A stretch of DNA of 64,000 nucleotides. Source: SIG307 sp964609025. Lineage in GTDB: Bacteria > Bacillota > Clostridia > Lachnospirales > Lachnospiraceae. Position numbers and translations under genes: made by a program. Positions 34,419 to 43,337 of this stretch are shown piece after piece. The stretch is from the NCBI GenBank assembly GCA_964609025.1, contig CAZSQM010000008.1, positions 42,381 to 106,380 of the forward strand, read 5' to 3'. Numbering within the stretch: the stretch's first letter is position 1; each line of letters begins with the position of its first letter. The notes under the pieces were generated by a model. That model made no database searches. It saw only the letters and a list, made by a program, of their open reading frames with translations, and was not told the origin of the DNA.

Positions 34419-35218
34419 TATGCCTCACCGCCTCCCGAAGTCAGGTTCTCTCTTGCTGCCGGGTCAATAAAGGATTTCAGTTTTTCTTCGATTACGCGCG
34501 GATTCTCTCCTGCCTGAATGGACAAAAGCCCTTCCACCACAATCGTCTTAATCATAGCCTCCGCAGCGTTCTTTTCTTTCAGCTTTGCCGCAGTCGGAAG
34601 ACAAATCCAGTTTGCAAGCAAAGAACCGTAGAACGTGGTAATCAACGCAACCGCCATGTTCGGACCTACGGAGCCGATATCCTGCAAATCCGCCAACATC
34701 AGTACCAGACCGATGAGGGTACCGATCATACCCCAGGCAGGTCCCATCGAGGCTAAGTTCTCCCAGAACTTGATGACCGATTTATGTCTGTTCTCTACGC
34801 ATTCCAATTCCGTTTCCAGAATCCTCCGCACAAACTCCGGGTCGGTACCGTCTACAATCAGAAGAATACCTTTCTTCATAAACTCGTCGTCGATGCTGCT
34901 GTTTGCCGCCTCCTCCAATGCCAAAAGGCCTTCCTTACGGGCTACATTGGACAAATCGATAATTTGTTTGATTTTCTCCGTTTCGTCATACTCTACCTTT
35001 TTTAAGGCAATCCCGAAGGATTTCAAGCCCTTTACAAAATCGCCGATACTCGGGGACATTGTAAGAGTTGCCGCCAATGCTCCTCCGAACGTAATCAGCG
35101 CCGAAGGCGCATGTAAAAACGAACCCAACGCTTTCATTACGTTTTCCTGTCCGTATACCATTCCGAATATACAAAGCGCGATTCCGGCAATTACACCGAT
35201 TAATGTAGATAAATCCAA
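34418..35218 (-). CDS. motA: Flagellar stator protein MotA
   Basis: A 266-residue four-helix stator subunit with the MotA/TolQ/ExbB segment near residues 150-210 (MGPAWGMIGTLIGLVLMLA). The start is TTG at 35218 (MDLSTLIGVIAG), since no ATG or GTG fits the conserved N-terminus. A GGAAGGTGAAGG ribosome site lies just upstream. motA overlaps motB by 1 nt. In Bacillus subtilis motAB lie elsewhere, but many clostridia keep them in the fla operon. Confidence 0.95.
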   Translation of the reverse strand: MDLSTLIGVIAGIALCIFGMVYGQENVMKALGSFLHAPSALITFGGALAATLTMSPSIGDFVKGLKSFGIALKKVEYDETEKIKQIIDLSNVARKEGLLALEEAANSSIDDEFMKKGILLIVDGTDPEFVRRILETELECVENRHKSVIKFWENLASMGPAWGMIGTLIGLVLMLADLQDIGSVGPNMAVALITTFYGSLLANWICLPTAAKLKEKNAAEAMIKTIVVEGLLSIQAGENPRVIEEKLKSFIDPAARENLTSGGGEA

Positions 35219-35289
35219 AGTCCTTCACCTTCCCATCAAAGTTCTCTTTTCACTCTCGCAGCATCTATCGCATAAAATGTAGCAACTAT

Positions 35290-35493
35290 TTACTCATTTA
35301 CATTCGTAATCTGACGAAAAATGTCCCTTTTATATGATTTTACTAGATTTTCTATCTTTTGTCTACTTTCTTTTACAAATAATTTTTTTCCGGTTGTCAG
35401 CGTAATTACCGTATCCGGCACTTCCTCTACCATTTCAATCAATTCCGCATTGATGGAAAGCTTACTATCATTTAATTTCGTAACCTCAATCAT
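35290..35493 (-). CDS. FlbD/SwrD-family flagellar protein
   Basis: A 67-residue protein of the FlbD family (in Bacillus subtilis SwrD, which raises motor power). It begins MIEVTKLNDSKLSINAELIE, and the pattern VEEVPDTVITLTTGKKLFVK is the family core. The start follows GGGGGATTTT. It lies between flgE and motA, the order known from Bacillus for swrD after flgE. Its place directly before motA suits the reported link to stator function. Confidence 0.9.
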   Translation of the reverse strand: MIEVTKLNDSKLSINAELIEMVEEVPDTVITLTTGKKLFVKESRQKIENLVKSYKRDIFRQITNVNE

Positions 35494-35522
35494 AAAATCC
35501 CCCGCAAAAAGCCTTTAGGCCA

Positions 35523-35551
35523 GCAAACGCTGCCGCTGTGGCAGCCTTTGC
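35523..35551 (-). repeat. Strong intercistronic hairpin between flgE and flbD
   Basis: GCAAA-x-GCTGCC pairs with GGCAGC-x-TTTGC around a 5-nt loop (11 bp, one mismatch). On the minus strand it is followed by a second small stem GCC-TAAA-GGC and five T. It may stabilise the flgE message or partly terminate transcription before flbD-motAB. Confidence 0.65.
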
Positions 35552-35570
35552 CGACCTTACCTTACACTTC

Positions 35571-37019
35571 TTATCTCTTTAAGTTAATCAGTTCCTCCAA
35601 CAAAGTATCCGAGGTGGTAATAATACGCGAGTTTGCCTGAAAGCCTCTCTGCGTCGTAATCATATCCGTAAACTCACTTGCCAAATCGACGTTGGAGCTT
35701 TCCAGCACGCCGACGTTGAACTTTCCGCCCGACATGGTAATATCCTCACCGATACCGTCAAACTCTCCCGAGTTCTGTGTTTCCGCAAACAAACTGTTGC
35801 CGACTGCTTCCAGACCGGAGTTATTTGCAAATCTTGCAACAACCACCTGTCCCAGCAGCTTGCTGACGCCATTGTCGTATACACCGTAAATCTTGCCCGC
35901 ATTATCAATGGTAACACCGGACATATTTCCCGAGGTACGACCCTTTCCGAGATTATCCAAACTTCCCTTGCTTCCCTCAATCGTCGTCTTTCCGCTGTTC
36001 GCAAACATGGTCAGGGAGGAAAAGTCTACATCGATATCCCGAAACGGGTGCTCGCCGGTGATGTTAATGGAAAAGGTTAAGTTCTTCACGCCGTCTTCAT
36101 CGCCGATGCTTACCATTTTACCGGTAGACGCATTAAAACTCAGCACCGGCGCATCGCCTTCCAGTACCGGTACGCCCGTTTTCTCATCCACACCTGCCAC
36201 GGCAAAGGTATAACTGCCGAGCGATACCTCCGTAATGGAACTTTCCGAGTAGGTGATATTTCCTGCGCCGTCATCCTCCGCCACCGCAAAAATCGACTGT
36301 CCGTTGGAATCCAGTACATCGGTAATCGCTACCGTATATTCGGACTTAATCAGTGCATCCGCCTGTGTATTCTGCTTTACCAGCATCTGCACCGTATAGC
36401 TCTGTCCGAGATTGTCATAGAACGTAAAATTGGTAACCCGTCCGCTTCCCGCCAAATCCGTATCGGCACTGTCAATGTTGCCTTTAAAGTGAACCGCCGT
36501 TGTAGCTTCCGGCTCGGAATACAGATTCTCCGCGCTCATTACATGTAACGGGGATACGGTATCCGCCTTAATCGCGTTCGGATTCTTCGGATCCACCTGC
36601 CAGCCCAAAACGCTGTAACCGCCTGCGGTACAAAGCGTACCGTTTGCATCCAGGGTAAAGGAACCTGCCTTCGTAAATAATTTCTGCGCGCCGTTGCTTA
36701 CGACAAAGAAACCGTCGCCCTCAATCATCAAATCAAACGGGTTGTCGGTTCTCTGGGAACCGCCCGTGGAATCCATTGTGGTCTTTACCGACGCGAAGTT
36801 GGCACCGAGACCGATTTGCTTCGGGTTTACACCGGCACGTCCGGTATTTTCGTCCGGCCCGGATGCCGCGGACGATGTCTGGTATAAGACATCGGAAAAA
36901 GTTACCTGACTTGATTTAAAACCAACCGTATTGACGTTGGAAATATTATTACCGATAACGTCCATTCTCGACTGATGAACTTTTAAACCGGATACACCGG
37001 AATAAAGTGCTCTTACCAT
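35571..37019 (-). CDS. flgE: Flagellar hook protein FlgE
   Basis: A 482-residue hook subunit. The N-terminal export and rod-type motif is SGVSGLKVHQSRMDVIGNN (residues 8-26). A central D1-D2 region with FlgE-like repeats follows, and the C-terminal helix carries SNVDLASEFTDMITTQRGF. The ATG at 37019 lies about 10 nt after GAGGAGG. A strong hairpin follows the stop, as expected for an abundantly made structural protein. Confidence 0.93.
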   Translation of the reverse strand: MVRALYSGVSGLKVHQSRMDVIGNNISNVNTVGFKSSQVTFSDVLYQTSSAASGPDENTGRAGVNPKQIGLGANFASVKTTMDSTGGSQRTDNPFDLMIEGDGFFVVSNGAQKLFTKAGSFTLDANGTLCTAGGYSVLGWQVDPKNPNAIKADTVSPLHVMSAENLYSEPEATTAVHFKGNIDSADTDLAGSGRVTNFTFYDNLGQSYTVQMLVKQNTQADALIKSEYTVAITDVLDSNGQSIFAVAEDDGAGNITYSESSITEVSLGSYTFAVAGVDEKTGVPVLEGDAPVLSFNASTGKMVSIGDEDGVKNLTFSINITGEHPFRDIDVDFSSLTMFANSGKTTIEGSKGSLDNLGKGRTSGNMSGVTIDNAGKIYGVYDNGVSKLLGQVVVARFANNSGLEAVGNSLFAETQNSGEFDGIGEDITMSGGKFNVGVLESSNVDLASEFTDMITTQRGFQANSRIITTSDTLLEELINLKR

Positions 37020-37091
37020 ATTGCATGACCTCCTCTAATCATTCCCCTTCTGTCATTCGGGGGAATACTGCCTCCTAAACAGGTCCGGCAG

Positions 37092-37490
37092 TTATGTAAT
37101 AATTGCGCCGTCTATGTTGGTAAATACTTTATCATCGCCCTCGCCCACCGCCGTCACTACCGTTCGGTTTGTTACATTGACGATGAATGCCATATTATCC
37201 ACCATAACGAGCGAGTCCCTGATTCCCTTTTGGGAAGCCTTCTCCACTCCGTCCGACAAGCGTTCTCTTTGTTCCGCGGATAAGCGGATATTTCTGCTGG
37301 CAAGCCGCTCGTTTGCGTGCTTCGAAAATCGAAGTTCCGCCGTCTGTGCCTGCTTTTCCTCTAATATCTGACGGAAAGAAAGCCCTGTGTTTTGGGAATC
37401 CTGTGTTGCTTTGCTGTTGCCGGTCTTCTCCAGATACTGGCTCGTCATCTGCTCGATTGACGGATACCGGCCGCTTTGTAACTGATTCAT
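37092..37490 (-). CDS. TIGR02530-type flagellar operon protein
   Basis: A 132-residue protein conserved in Gram-positive flagellar operons between flgD and flgE, with no proven function. It has the core KHANERLASRNIRLSAEQRERL and the terminal VVTAVGEGDDKVFTNIDGA. The ATG at 37490 has AAGAAGG at 7-nt spacing, so it is preferred to the ATG at 37496. The terminal motif is characteristic of the family and is probably a beta hairpin. Confidence 0.85.
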   Translation of the reverse strand: MNQLQSGRYPSIEQMTSQYLEKTGNSKATQDSQNTGLSFRQILEEKQAQTAELRFSKHANERLASRNIRLSAEQRERLSDGVEKASQKGIRDSLVMVDNMAFIVNVTNRTVVTAVGEGDDKVFTNIDGAIIT

Positions 37491-37541
37491 AAGCATCCCT
37501 TCTTTACTGTGCGCTATTTAAGCGCGTCCGTCCTTGTTTTG

Positions 37542-38387
37542 TTACTCCGTTGTACTTCCCTCCTCCGGGGTGTTACCGGATTCCTCCGCGTTATCGTCCC
37601 CAGAAGGTTCTACCGGATTCTCTCTGACGAAAACATCGGTATCTTCCGTCGGTTCGGAATTGATGACATCCACCTGAATTACATTTTCTCTGGTGGTGTA
37701 ATACGGAGCGTTGTTAAACATAACCGAAATCGTATGTCTGCCCGGCGTCAGCTGGTGAAATACATCCTGGTTAATGGAAAAATAATTATCATATTTCGTC
37801 ACATATTCCGGGTTGATAATCCGCTCGCCGTCTACAATCAGCGCAATCTCCGTCGCCTCGCCCTCCTCGGTTCCGAAGTTGACTTCAAAGGTATATCCCG
37901 TAGGAGTTTCGCCGTCGTATGCAAACGTACCGCCTGCCGCTGTCGGCATCTTCTTTTCCAACAGATAACCGTCCTCGTAGACTTCTACCAGATGCTCCGC
38001 GTCATACAGTCCGCCGTTCACACACAGATAGGCCTTGCCGCCGCTTACCGTCACGCCGCTTACCGTACCCTCCGTGTAAACCATCGAGCCGTCGTCCTTT
38101 TCCGAGGAAACACATACTTCCTTGCCGACCATGGAAAGCATCTGAGAATTCTCGTTCGTGGAAGCAAGATTCTGCAGCTGTTCCAACTGGGAGAACTGTG
38201 CAAGCTGTGCGATATACTCCGTATCGGAAGTAGGATTTAACGGGTCCTGGTTCTGCATCTGTGCCACCAAAAGCTGCAGGAACGCATCCTTTCCGAGCTC
38301 CGAGGTTCCGGTATGGTCTTTTGCGGTACTCTCGATTGCTTTCTTTTCTTCAATTTTCCCGTCTTTTACCGGTTGAATCAATGCCAT
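37542..38387 (-). CDS. flgD: Hook-assembly scaffold protein FlgD
   Basis: A 281-residue hook-capping protein. The conserved N-terminal region reads KDAFLQLLVAQMQNQDPLNP (residues about 34-53), followed by the QFSQLEQLQN helix. A FlgD-type beta tudor/Ig-like core follows (about 105-220). An acidic Ser/Thr/Glu tail with VRENPVEPSGDD is unusual in length compared with the about 140-230 residues of many homologues. It lies between fliK and the TIGR02530 gene. Confidence 0.92.
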   Translation of the reverse strand: MALIQPVKDGKIEEKKAIESTAKDHTGTSELGKDAFLQLLVAQMQNQDPLNPTSDTEYIAQLAQFSQLEQLQNLASTNENSQMLSMVGKEVCVSSEKDDGSMVYTEGTVSGVTVSGGKAYLCVNGGLYDAEHLVEVYEDGYLLEKKMPTAAGGTFAYDGETPTGYTFEVNFGTEEGEATEIALIVDGERIINPEYVTKYDNYFSINQDVFHQLTPGRHTISVMFNNAPYYTTRENVIQVDVINSEPTEDTDVFVRENPVEPSGDDNAEESGNTPEEGSTTE

Positions 38388-38401
38388 AGCTGCTTTCCTT
38401 T

Positions 38402-39766
38402 CTACGCCGAATAGTCCACACTGCTGTCGGTCGTCCGAATAAACTCTGTTGTCTGCGGTGCTTCATCCGTTTCCTCTACGCGGAATCCGTTCTGACGTTT
38501 CCGTTTCTCCTGCCCGCCGTTCTCGCTCTGCTGTGCGTCGCGGTCGCGTTCGAAACCGAATTCCGATACGGTAACTTCAATCGCTTCTACCTTGATTCCC
38601 TGATTCTGCAGGGACTCACGCAAGGCTGCCACCTGACTTTCAATCGCCTCTTTTGCGATTTCCGTCTGCGTTGTAAACTGCGCGGTCATCATGCCTTCCT
38701 TTTCGGTTATGGTCAGATGAACTCTGCCTAAATGCTCCGGATTCAGCTGCAACTCCATGTTGGTCTGTTCCGGCCGGATGACGATTTTAATCTGCTCCAT
38801 AATCTGGTTTGCGATTTCCCGGATTTCTTCTGCCGCCGCCAACGCTTCTTCCCCGGTTCCCGTTACAGCGTAATCGGTAAGGGTATCGATAAATACGTTT
38901 TTAAGGTTCGCGTCGGTTTCGGAAGAAATTACCTTGTCCGCACCGTCTTTCTTTGCCGTTGCCGTATGGCGTTCTTCTCCGGTGTTTCCCGACTCCGTTT
39001 TTGTTTCCGTCTGTGCCGCAGGCTTTTGCAATCCGTTCCCGGCTTCGTAACCTTCGTTTTGTACCTCGGTCTCTGTTTCCGTTTCCGGGGTGTCTTCCGT
39101 TAACTCCGCCGCTTTTATCTCCGGCGTAAACTCCGTGTCCGCTGTTTCCGGCAAAAGCGTCCGTTCTTCCAGAACTGCCCTGCACTCTTCCGACGTCAAT
39201 CCCGACTCCTGTACCGTCTGCTCCACAGCCTGCATCAAATCAGCGAAGCCGTCAAACAGCTCCTCATTCGTCAGAAACTCTGTCGGTTCCGACGCATGAT
39301 TCAGTTTGAGGAAAATGTCCTGCAAACTGTTCCGGTCAAGTAAATCCGCATCCGTTAAATCAAGCTCGTCCATCGTAGCGGTAAGCTCTTCCTCGGTAAT
39401 CCCGAGTTCTTCGCAAATTACCTGCCGAATCTGTACCATCAGGGAAGAAACCGCTTCTGCCGCTTCCTCAAAATCCTTTACGGATTCCCCGGCCTGCGAC
39501 GTGTCCGCGTCCTTCACCTTACTTTTGCCGGAAAACAGCTCCTTTGCCCGTTCTCTGATTTTCTCAGAACCAACCGTCTTTTCTTTCGTTCCGCTCTCCG
39601 GACTGCGGGCGGTCAGTTTCTGCTCTTTCCCGCCTTTGGACGTTTCCATGAACTGTTCAAAGGAATCGGCGGTTGTTTCTTTTACGGAACCTCCCGCAAA
39701 AGAAAATCCGGAAAGCATGGACTTCATAACCGGAGTAGGACTGCTCATTACTCCTTGTGCCGTCAT
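38402..39766 (-). CDS. fliK: Hook-length control protein FliK
   Basis: A 454-residue secreted ruler. The N-terminal two-thirds are low-complexity and Glu/Thr/Ser-rich, as in other FliK proteins. The C-terminal Flg_hook domain (about 325-410) has the diagnostic MELQLNPEHLGRVHLTI and IESQVAALRESLQNQGI segments. It lies upstream of flgD, as in Bacillus subtilis. Confidence 0.92.
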   Translation of the reverse strand: MTAQGVMSSPTPVMKSMLSGFSFAGGSVKETTADSFEQFMETSKGGKEQKLTARSPESGTKEKTVGSEKIRERAKELFSGKSKVKDADTSQAGESVKDFEEAAEAVSSLMVQIRQVICEELGITEEELTATMDELDLTDADLLDRNSLQDIFLKLNHASEPTEFLTNEELFDGFADLMQAVEQTVQESGLTSEECRAVLEERTLLPETADTEFTPEIKAAELTEDTPETETETEVQNEGYEAGNGLQKPAAQTETKTESGNTGEERHTATAKKDGADKVISSETDANLKNVFIDTLTDYAVTGTGEEALAAAEEIREIANQIMEQIKIVIRPEQTNMELQLNPEHLGRVHLTITEKEGMMTAQFTTQTEIAKEAIESQVAALRESLQNQGIKVEAIEVTVSEFGFERDRDAQQSENGGQEKRKRQNGFRVEETDEAPQTTEFIRTTDSSVDYSA

Positions 39767-39819
39767 TTTGCTCCTCCTTTCTCAATCTTTTATAGAAACC
39801 CGTTTGGGGATTTCCCCGA

Positions 39820-40599
39820 TTAATCCTCCAACACCCAGTCGTCAAACCTTGCCTCGTCAATCTCCTTCATCTTCCTTGTGAGCTTCGCCGCAAACAGCGG
39901 GTCCATTTTGGAAAGAATATCCGAAACCGACTGCGGTTTCATACAATACAACAGCTTACATACATACTCTAAATCGGCGGTCATATTCTCAAATACCTCG
40001 GCGGCGGACGCTGCCTTCATCTTCTCATAATACGACGCTTTCTCCCGAATGGTTGCGCTATATGCTTCCTTCTGAATCGCCATTTCGTAAATGCGTTCCG
40101 CATTTTCCGGCGAAATGCTCTCATACCATTTGATATATTCCTCTACCGACGGTGCATTCTCCCCAAACACAATCTGTTTGTCAAATTCATACACCCGGTC
40201 TTCAAACTCTGCCATTTCCCGTTCCAGTTCCTTTAACCGGTTCACCTGCGCGGTAAGCATCGCAATCTCGTCATCCTTATCCTCATTCTCTATATTTAAT
40301 TTATCGACCAAAATCTCCAATTCCTTAATACGTTGATTCGCTTCTACGATATCTTTGTATGCCAAATCATTCTCCCATGCCTTCTGCTCGTCCGTAACCG
40401 GCGGAAGAATTTTATTGACAACCGGAATATCCTTTAACATCGGCCGTAAGGTAGTACCGATTCCGCCCACATCCAGATTGATTAAAAGCGCAAAAATCGC
40501 CACCCAGATTACAATAATCAGCAGGACAATAAAGACGGTCAGCAGCCCTCCGCCCTTTTTTTCCTCCTTCTCCCCATTTTCTTTCTTTTTCTTTGCCAT
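39820..40599 (-). CDS. MotE/YlxF-like protein with MgtE N-terminal domain
   Basis: A 259-residue protein between fliJ and fliK, the place of ylxF in Bacillus subtilis. One membrane helix (about 20-42) is followed by a coiled coil (about 80-150) and a C-terminal MgtE-N-like module (about 190-255) with CMKPQSVSDILSKMDPLFAAK, as in MotE, the MotC chaperone of Sinorhizobium. The transporter part of MgtE is absent. A role as export or stator chaperone is inferred from the family. Confidence 0.82.
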   Translation of the reverse strand: MAKKKKENGEKEEKKGGGLLTVFIVLLIIVIWVAIFALLINLDVGGIGTTLRPMLKDIPVVNKILPPVTDEQKAWENDLAYKDIVEANQRIKELEILVDKLNIENEDKDDEIAMLTAQVNRLKELEREMAEFEDRVYEFDKQIVFGENAPSVEEYIKWYESISPENAERIYEMAIQKEAYSATIREKASYYEKMKAASAAEVFENMTADLEYVCKLLYCMKPQSVSDILSKMDPLFAAKLTRKMKEIDEARFDDWVLED

Positions 40600-41054
40600 T
40601 ATGCTTCCTCCGTATCGCTTCTCCCGTACTGAAAGCTTGTACGCTCGTCAATTTCTTTTTGTTCTTCCGCATTCATTTCCTGTCTGTAAACCTCAAACGC
40701 ATTCTCCCGTAACCGTTCCTGAGTTTTCCGCTCGGTCATGGATTCAATCAGCCGTTCTTCTGCCATACGCACGGCCAGCTCTGCCTTTTTCACATTCTGC
40801 TTCTGCCTTTGTATCCGGTCGTCGGTGGTTTCCACCGCCGTCTGTAAGGCGTTTAACCGCGGCACATTCAGGCGCTCGGACATCACCTTTCTTTTTTCCT
40901 CCACATAGGCTTCTCTTTTTTGCTGCAACGCAATAAGCTGCTGCTCCTCCTCGTTCAGACGCATTTTTGCCGCCGCATACGCCGCCTTCGACTGTTCCTC
41001 CAGCTTCTGCTTGATTACCAAAAGGCTCTGCATCGAATATCGAAACTTTTTCAT
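40599..41054 (-). CDS. fliJ: Flagellar export protein FliJ
   Basis: A 151-residue fully helical coiled-coil protein that couples the FliI ATPase to FlhA. It starts MKKFRYSMQSLLVIKQKLEE, which is the usual FliJ N-terminus, and ends with an acidic tail. The ATG lies 17 nt after fliI and the stop overlaps the MotE-like gene by 1 nt. Confidence 0.92.
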   Translation of the reverse strand: MKKFRYSMQSLLVIKQKLEEQSKAAYAAAKMRLNEEEQQLIALQQKREAYVEEKRKVMSERLNVPRLNALQTAVETTDDRIQRQKQNVKKAELAVRMAEERLIESMTERKTQERLRENAFEVYRQEMNAEEQKEIDERTSFQYGRSDTEEA

Positions 41055-41071
41055 CGGTTACACTCCCTTTC

Positions 41072-42388
41072 TTAGGATGCCCCTTCCGCAAAAATACTCC
41101 TAAGCTGTGCAACGGTTTCCTCAAACGAAAACTTCTCATCCGTTCCCTGGCACAAAAAGGCGTTGATTGCTCCGTTTTTCTGAATCGCGTCATCGATTTC
41201 CGGATTCGAGCCCGCCTTATAAGCGCCGATGTTAATCAAATCCTCCGCGTCCGTATAAGTAGCCAGCGTGCTTTTTAATCTGCTGGCAAGCTGCTTGTGC
41301 TCCTTTGTCACCACAGCGCTCATGACACGGGAAATACTCTGTAACACATCGATTGCCGGATAATGGTTTTTATGTCCTAACTTTCTGGATAAAATAATAT
41401 GTCCGTCCAAAATACCGCGGGCCGTATCCGAAATCGGCTCGTTAAAATCGTCGCCGTCTACCAGCACGGTATAAATACCGGTAATGGAGCCGACCGCGCC
41501 GTTTCCGGCACGTTCCAAAAGCTTCGGCATTTCCGCGTAAACGCTGGGCGGATAGCCCCGGGATACCGGCGGTTCTCCCGCCGCAAGACCGATTTCTCTC
41601 TGCGCCATGGAAAAACGCGTCAGATTGTCTAACATCAGCAAAACGTCTTTTCCCTGATCTCGGAAATACTCCGCGATTGCCGTTGCCGTCTGCGCGGCCT
41701 TCTTACGAATCAGCGCCGGCTTATCCGAGGTGGCAATCACCAGAACGGAACGCCGCATTCCCTCTTCTCCAAGGTCATGCTCAATAAACTCCTTTACTTC
41801 CCGACCGCGCTCTCCGATTAACGCAATGACATTGATATCTGCCTTTGTATTCCGTGCAATCATACCGAGCAGGGTGCTCTTTCCCACACCGGAGCCGGCA
41901 AAGATACCGATACGCTGCCCCTTTCCCAGCGTCAGCAGCCCGTCGATTGCTTTTACTCCGAGGGACAATACATCCCGAATCAACACCCGCTCCATCGGGT
42001 CGGGCGGCACGGCATTGACCTCGTAATAAGTGCCTGTCTTTAACTCACTGCCGTCTAAGGGTCTTCCCAGACCGTCTAACGCCATGCCTAACAGTTCATC
42101 TCCCACCGGTACTTTCAATGCTTCGGAACAAAGTTCCACGCTGTCACCGATGCCGATACCGGCGACTTCCTCGTAAGGTGTTAATAACACACGGTTTTCA
42201 CGGAAGCCCACAACCTCCGCACGTATCTGTCTTGCTTTATCTGCCGAAGTAATGGTGCAGACATCTCCCAATTTTGCCTCCGGCCCGAGAGATTCCACCG
42301 TCAGACCGACAATTTTTACGACCTTGCCGTATTTCTTTACATAAGACCGTTCCTTCAGCCTTAAATAATCTCCGGTAAAAAAAGCCAT
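41072..42388 (-). CDS. fliI: Flagellum-specific ATPase FliI
   Basis: A 438-residue hexameric ATPase of the export apparatus. Walker A is GIFAGSGVGKSTLLG near residue 165, with the RGREVKEFIEHDL region and Walker B-type DVLLMLDNLTRF following. These separate it from F1 beta and place it in the type III secretion ATPase family. It lies between fliH, its regulator, and fliJ, its stalk protein. Confidence 0.97.
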   Translation of the reverse strand: MAFFTGDYLRLKERSYVKKYGKVVKIVGLTVESLGPEAKLGDVCTITSADKARQIRAEVVGFRENRVLLTPYEEVAGIGIGDSVELCSEALKVPVGDELLGMALDGLGRPLDGSELKTGTYYEVNAVPPDPMERVLIRDVLSLGVKAIDGLLTLGKGQRIGIFAGSGVGKSTLLGMIARNTKADINVIALIGERGREVKEFIEHDLGEEGMRRSVLVIATSDKPALIRKKAAQTATAIAEYFRDQGKDVLLMLDNLTRFSMAQREIGLAAGEPPVSRGYPPSVYAEMPKLLERAGNGAVGSITGIYTVLVDGDDFNEPISDTARGILDGHIILSRKLGHKNHYPAIDVLQSISRVMSAVVTKEHKQLASRLKSTLATYTDAEDLINIGAYKAGSNPEIDDAIQKNGAINAFLCQGTDEKFSFEETVAQLRSIFAEGAS

Positions 42389-42391
42389 GCT

Positions 42392-43336
42392 TTACGCCCT
42401 CTCTTGTATACTTAACAGCCGGATGTCCTCTTTGAGTCCCTCCAGCTGTGTTCCCAAACTGCAATCAATAATATTGGAATCTGTTTCTATCATACATTCT
42501 CCCTTCTTTAACAGAGAATCCTGTACGACTTCCAACGAGACCTCCCGTTCAAACAGGCTCCGCAGCGTATCCGACGCTTTCCGCACCTCCTCGAAATCCT
42601 CCCTGGACACCTTAACCAGAAAGGAATCGCTGCGGTCCGCCTCCGACAAGGCCTTGGAAACCAGATAAGTCACAATCCCTTTTCTGCTTTCCAGCAAAAC
42701 GCCCGTAAGTCCGTCCAAAAGCTGAATGACAACCTCCGCCGCCATAGGCTCAAGCTCCGCTGTTTTCTGCTCATACTCCGCCGTAAGCTGCCGTTCTTTT
42801 TCCGCAAACTCCTCCTGTAAACGAGAAAGCTCCTGCTGTACGGCAAGGCTGCCTTCCTCGTACCCTTCCCTTTTGGCCGTTTCAAAAATTTCCAGCTTTT
42901 CGGCTTCCGCCGCAAGCTTTGCCTTGGTCTTCAGCTGTTCACCCTGACTTCTTGCCTGCTCCAAAATAATATCCGCCTGCGTCCGGATTTCTTTTTCCAT
43001 CTCTATCCGGAGCGCCATCTTCTCCGCTTCCGTCAGTTCGTACTTAATCCGTTTCAGTTCCTGGGCCCGTCTTGCCGCGCGAGCCGCCTTTTCCTCCGGA
43101 GAAAGCTCTTCTTCCGGAATCTCGTCGCCCGAAACTTCTGCTTCTTCCGGTGCTTCCCCTTCCTGTTCCTCCAGTGCAATCGCCTGCAAGCCGCTTACAA
43201 ACGCCGCCTCCGGTTCACCGTCGCCGGCAGTATTCGTTGTGCTTACCATCCCCGCCGCATTTAACGCCGCTGCGCGCTCCGCCACATCCACGACTTTCTT
43301 TTCTTCCTTGTAACGGACGGAATACGCCTTAATCAT
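42392..43336 (-). CDS. fliH: Flagellar assembly protein FliH
   Basis: A 314-residue regulator and stator of the FliI ATPase. A highly charged Glu/Lys/Arg coiled coil (about 85-215) precedes a C-terminal domain with the VSKALSEADRSD segment and a GxxxE-rich linker. The frame is open to 43378 across the fliG stop, but the ATG at 43336 (MIKAYSVRYKEEKK) directly follows the fliG TAA and is the likely start. The acidic stretch near residues 70-105 is long. Confidence 0.9.
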   Translation of the reverse strand: MIKAYSVRYKEEKKVVDVAERAAALNAAGMVSTTNTAGDGEPEAAFVSGLQAIALEEQEGEAPEEAEVSGDEIPEEELSPEEKAARAARRAQELKRIKYELTEAEKMALRIEMEKEIRTQADIILEQARSQGEQLKTKAKLAAEAEKLEIFETAKREGYEEGSLAVQQELSRLQEEFAEKERQLTAEYEQKTAELEPMAAEVVIQLLDGLTGVLLESRKGIVTYLVSKALSEADRSDSFLVKVSREDFEEVRKASDTLRSLFEREVSLEVVQDSLLKKGECMIETDSNIIDCSLGTQLEGLKEDIRLLSIQERA

Positions 43337-43337
43337 A

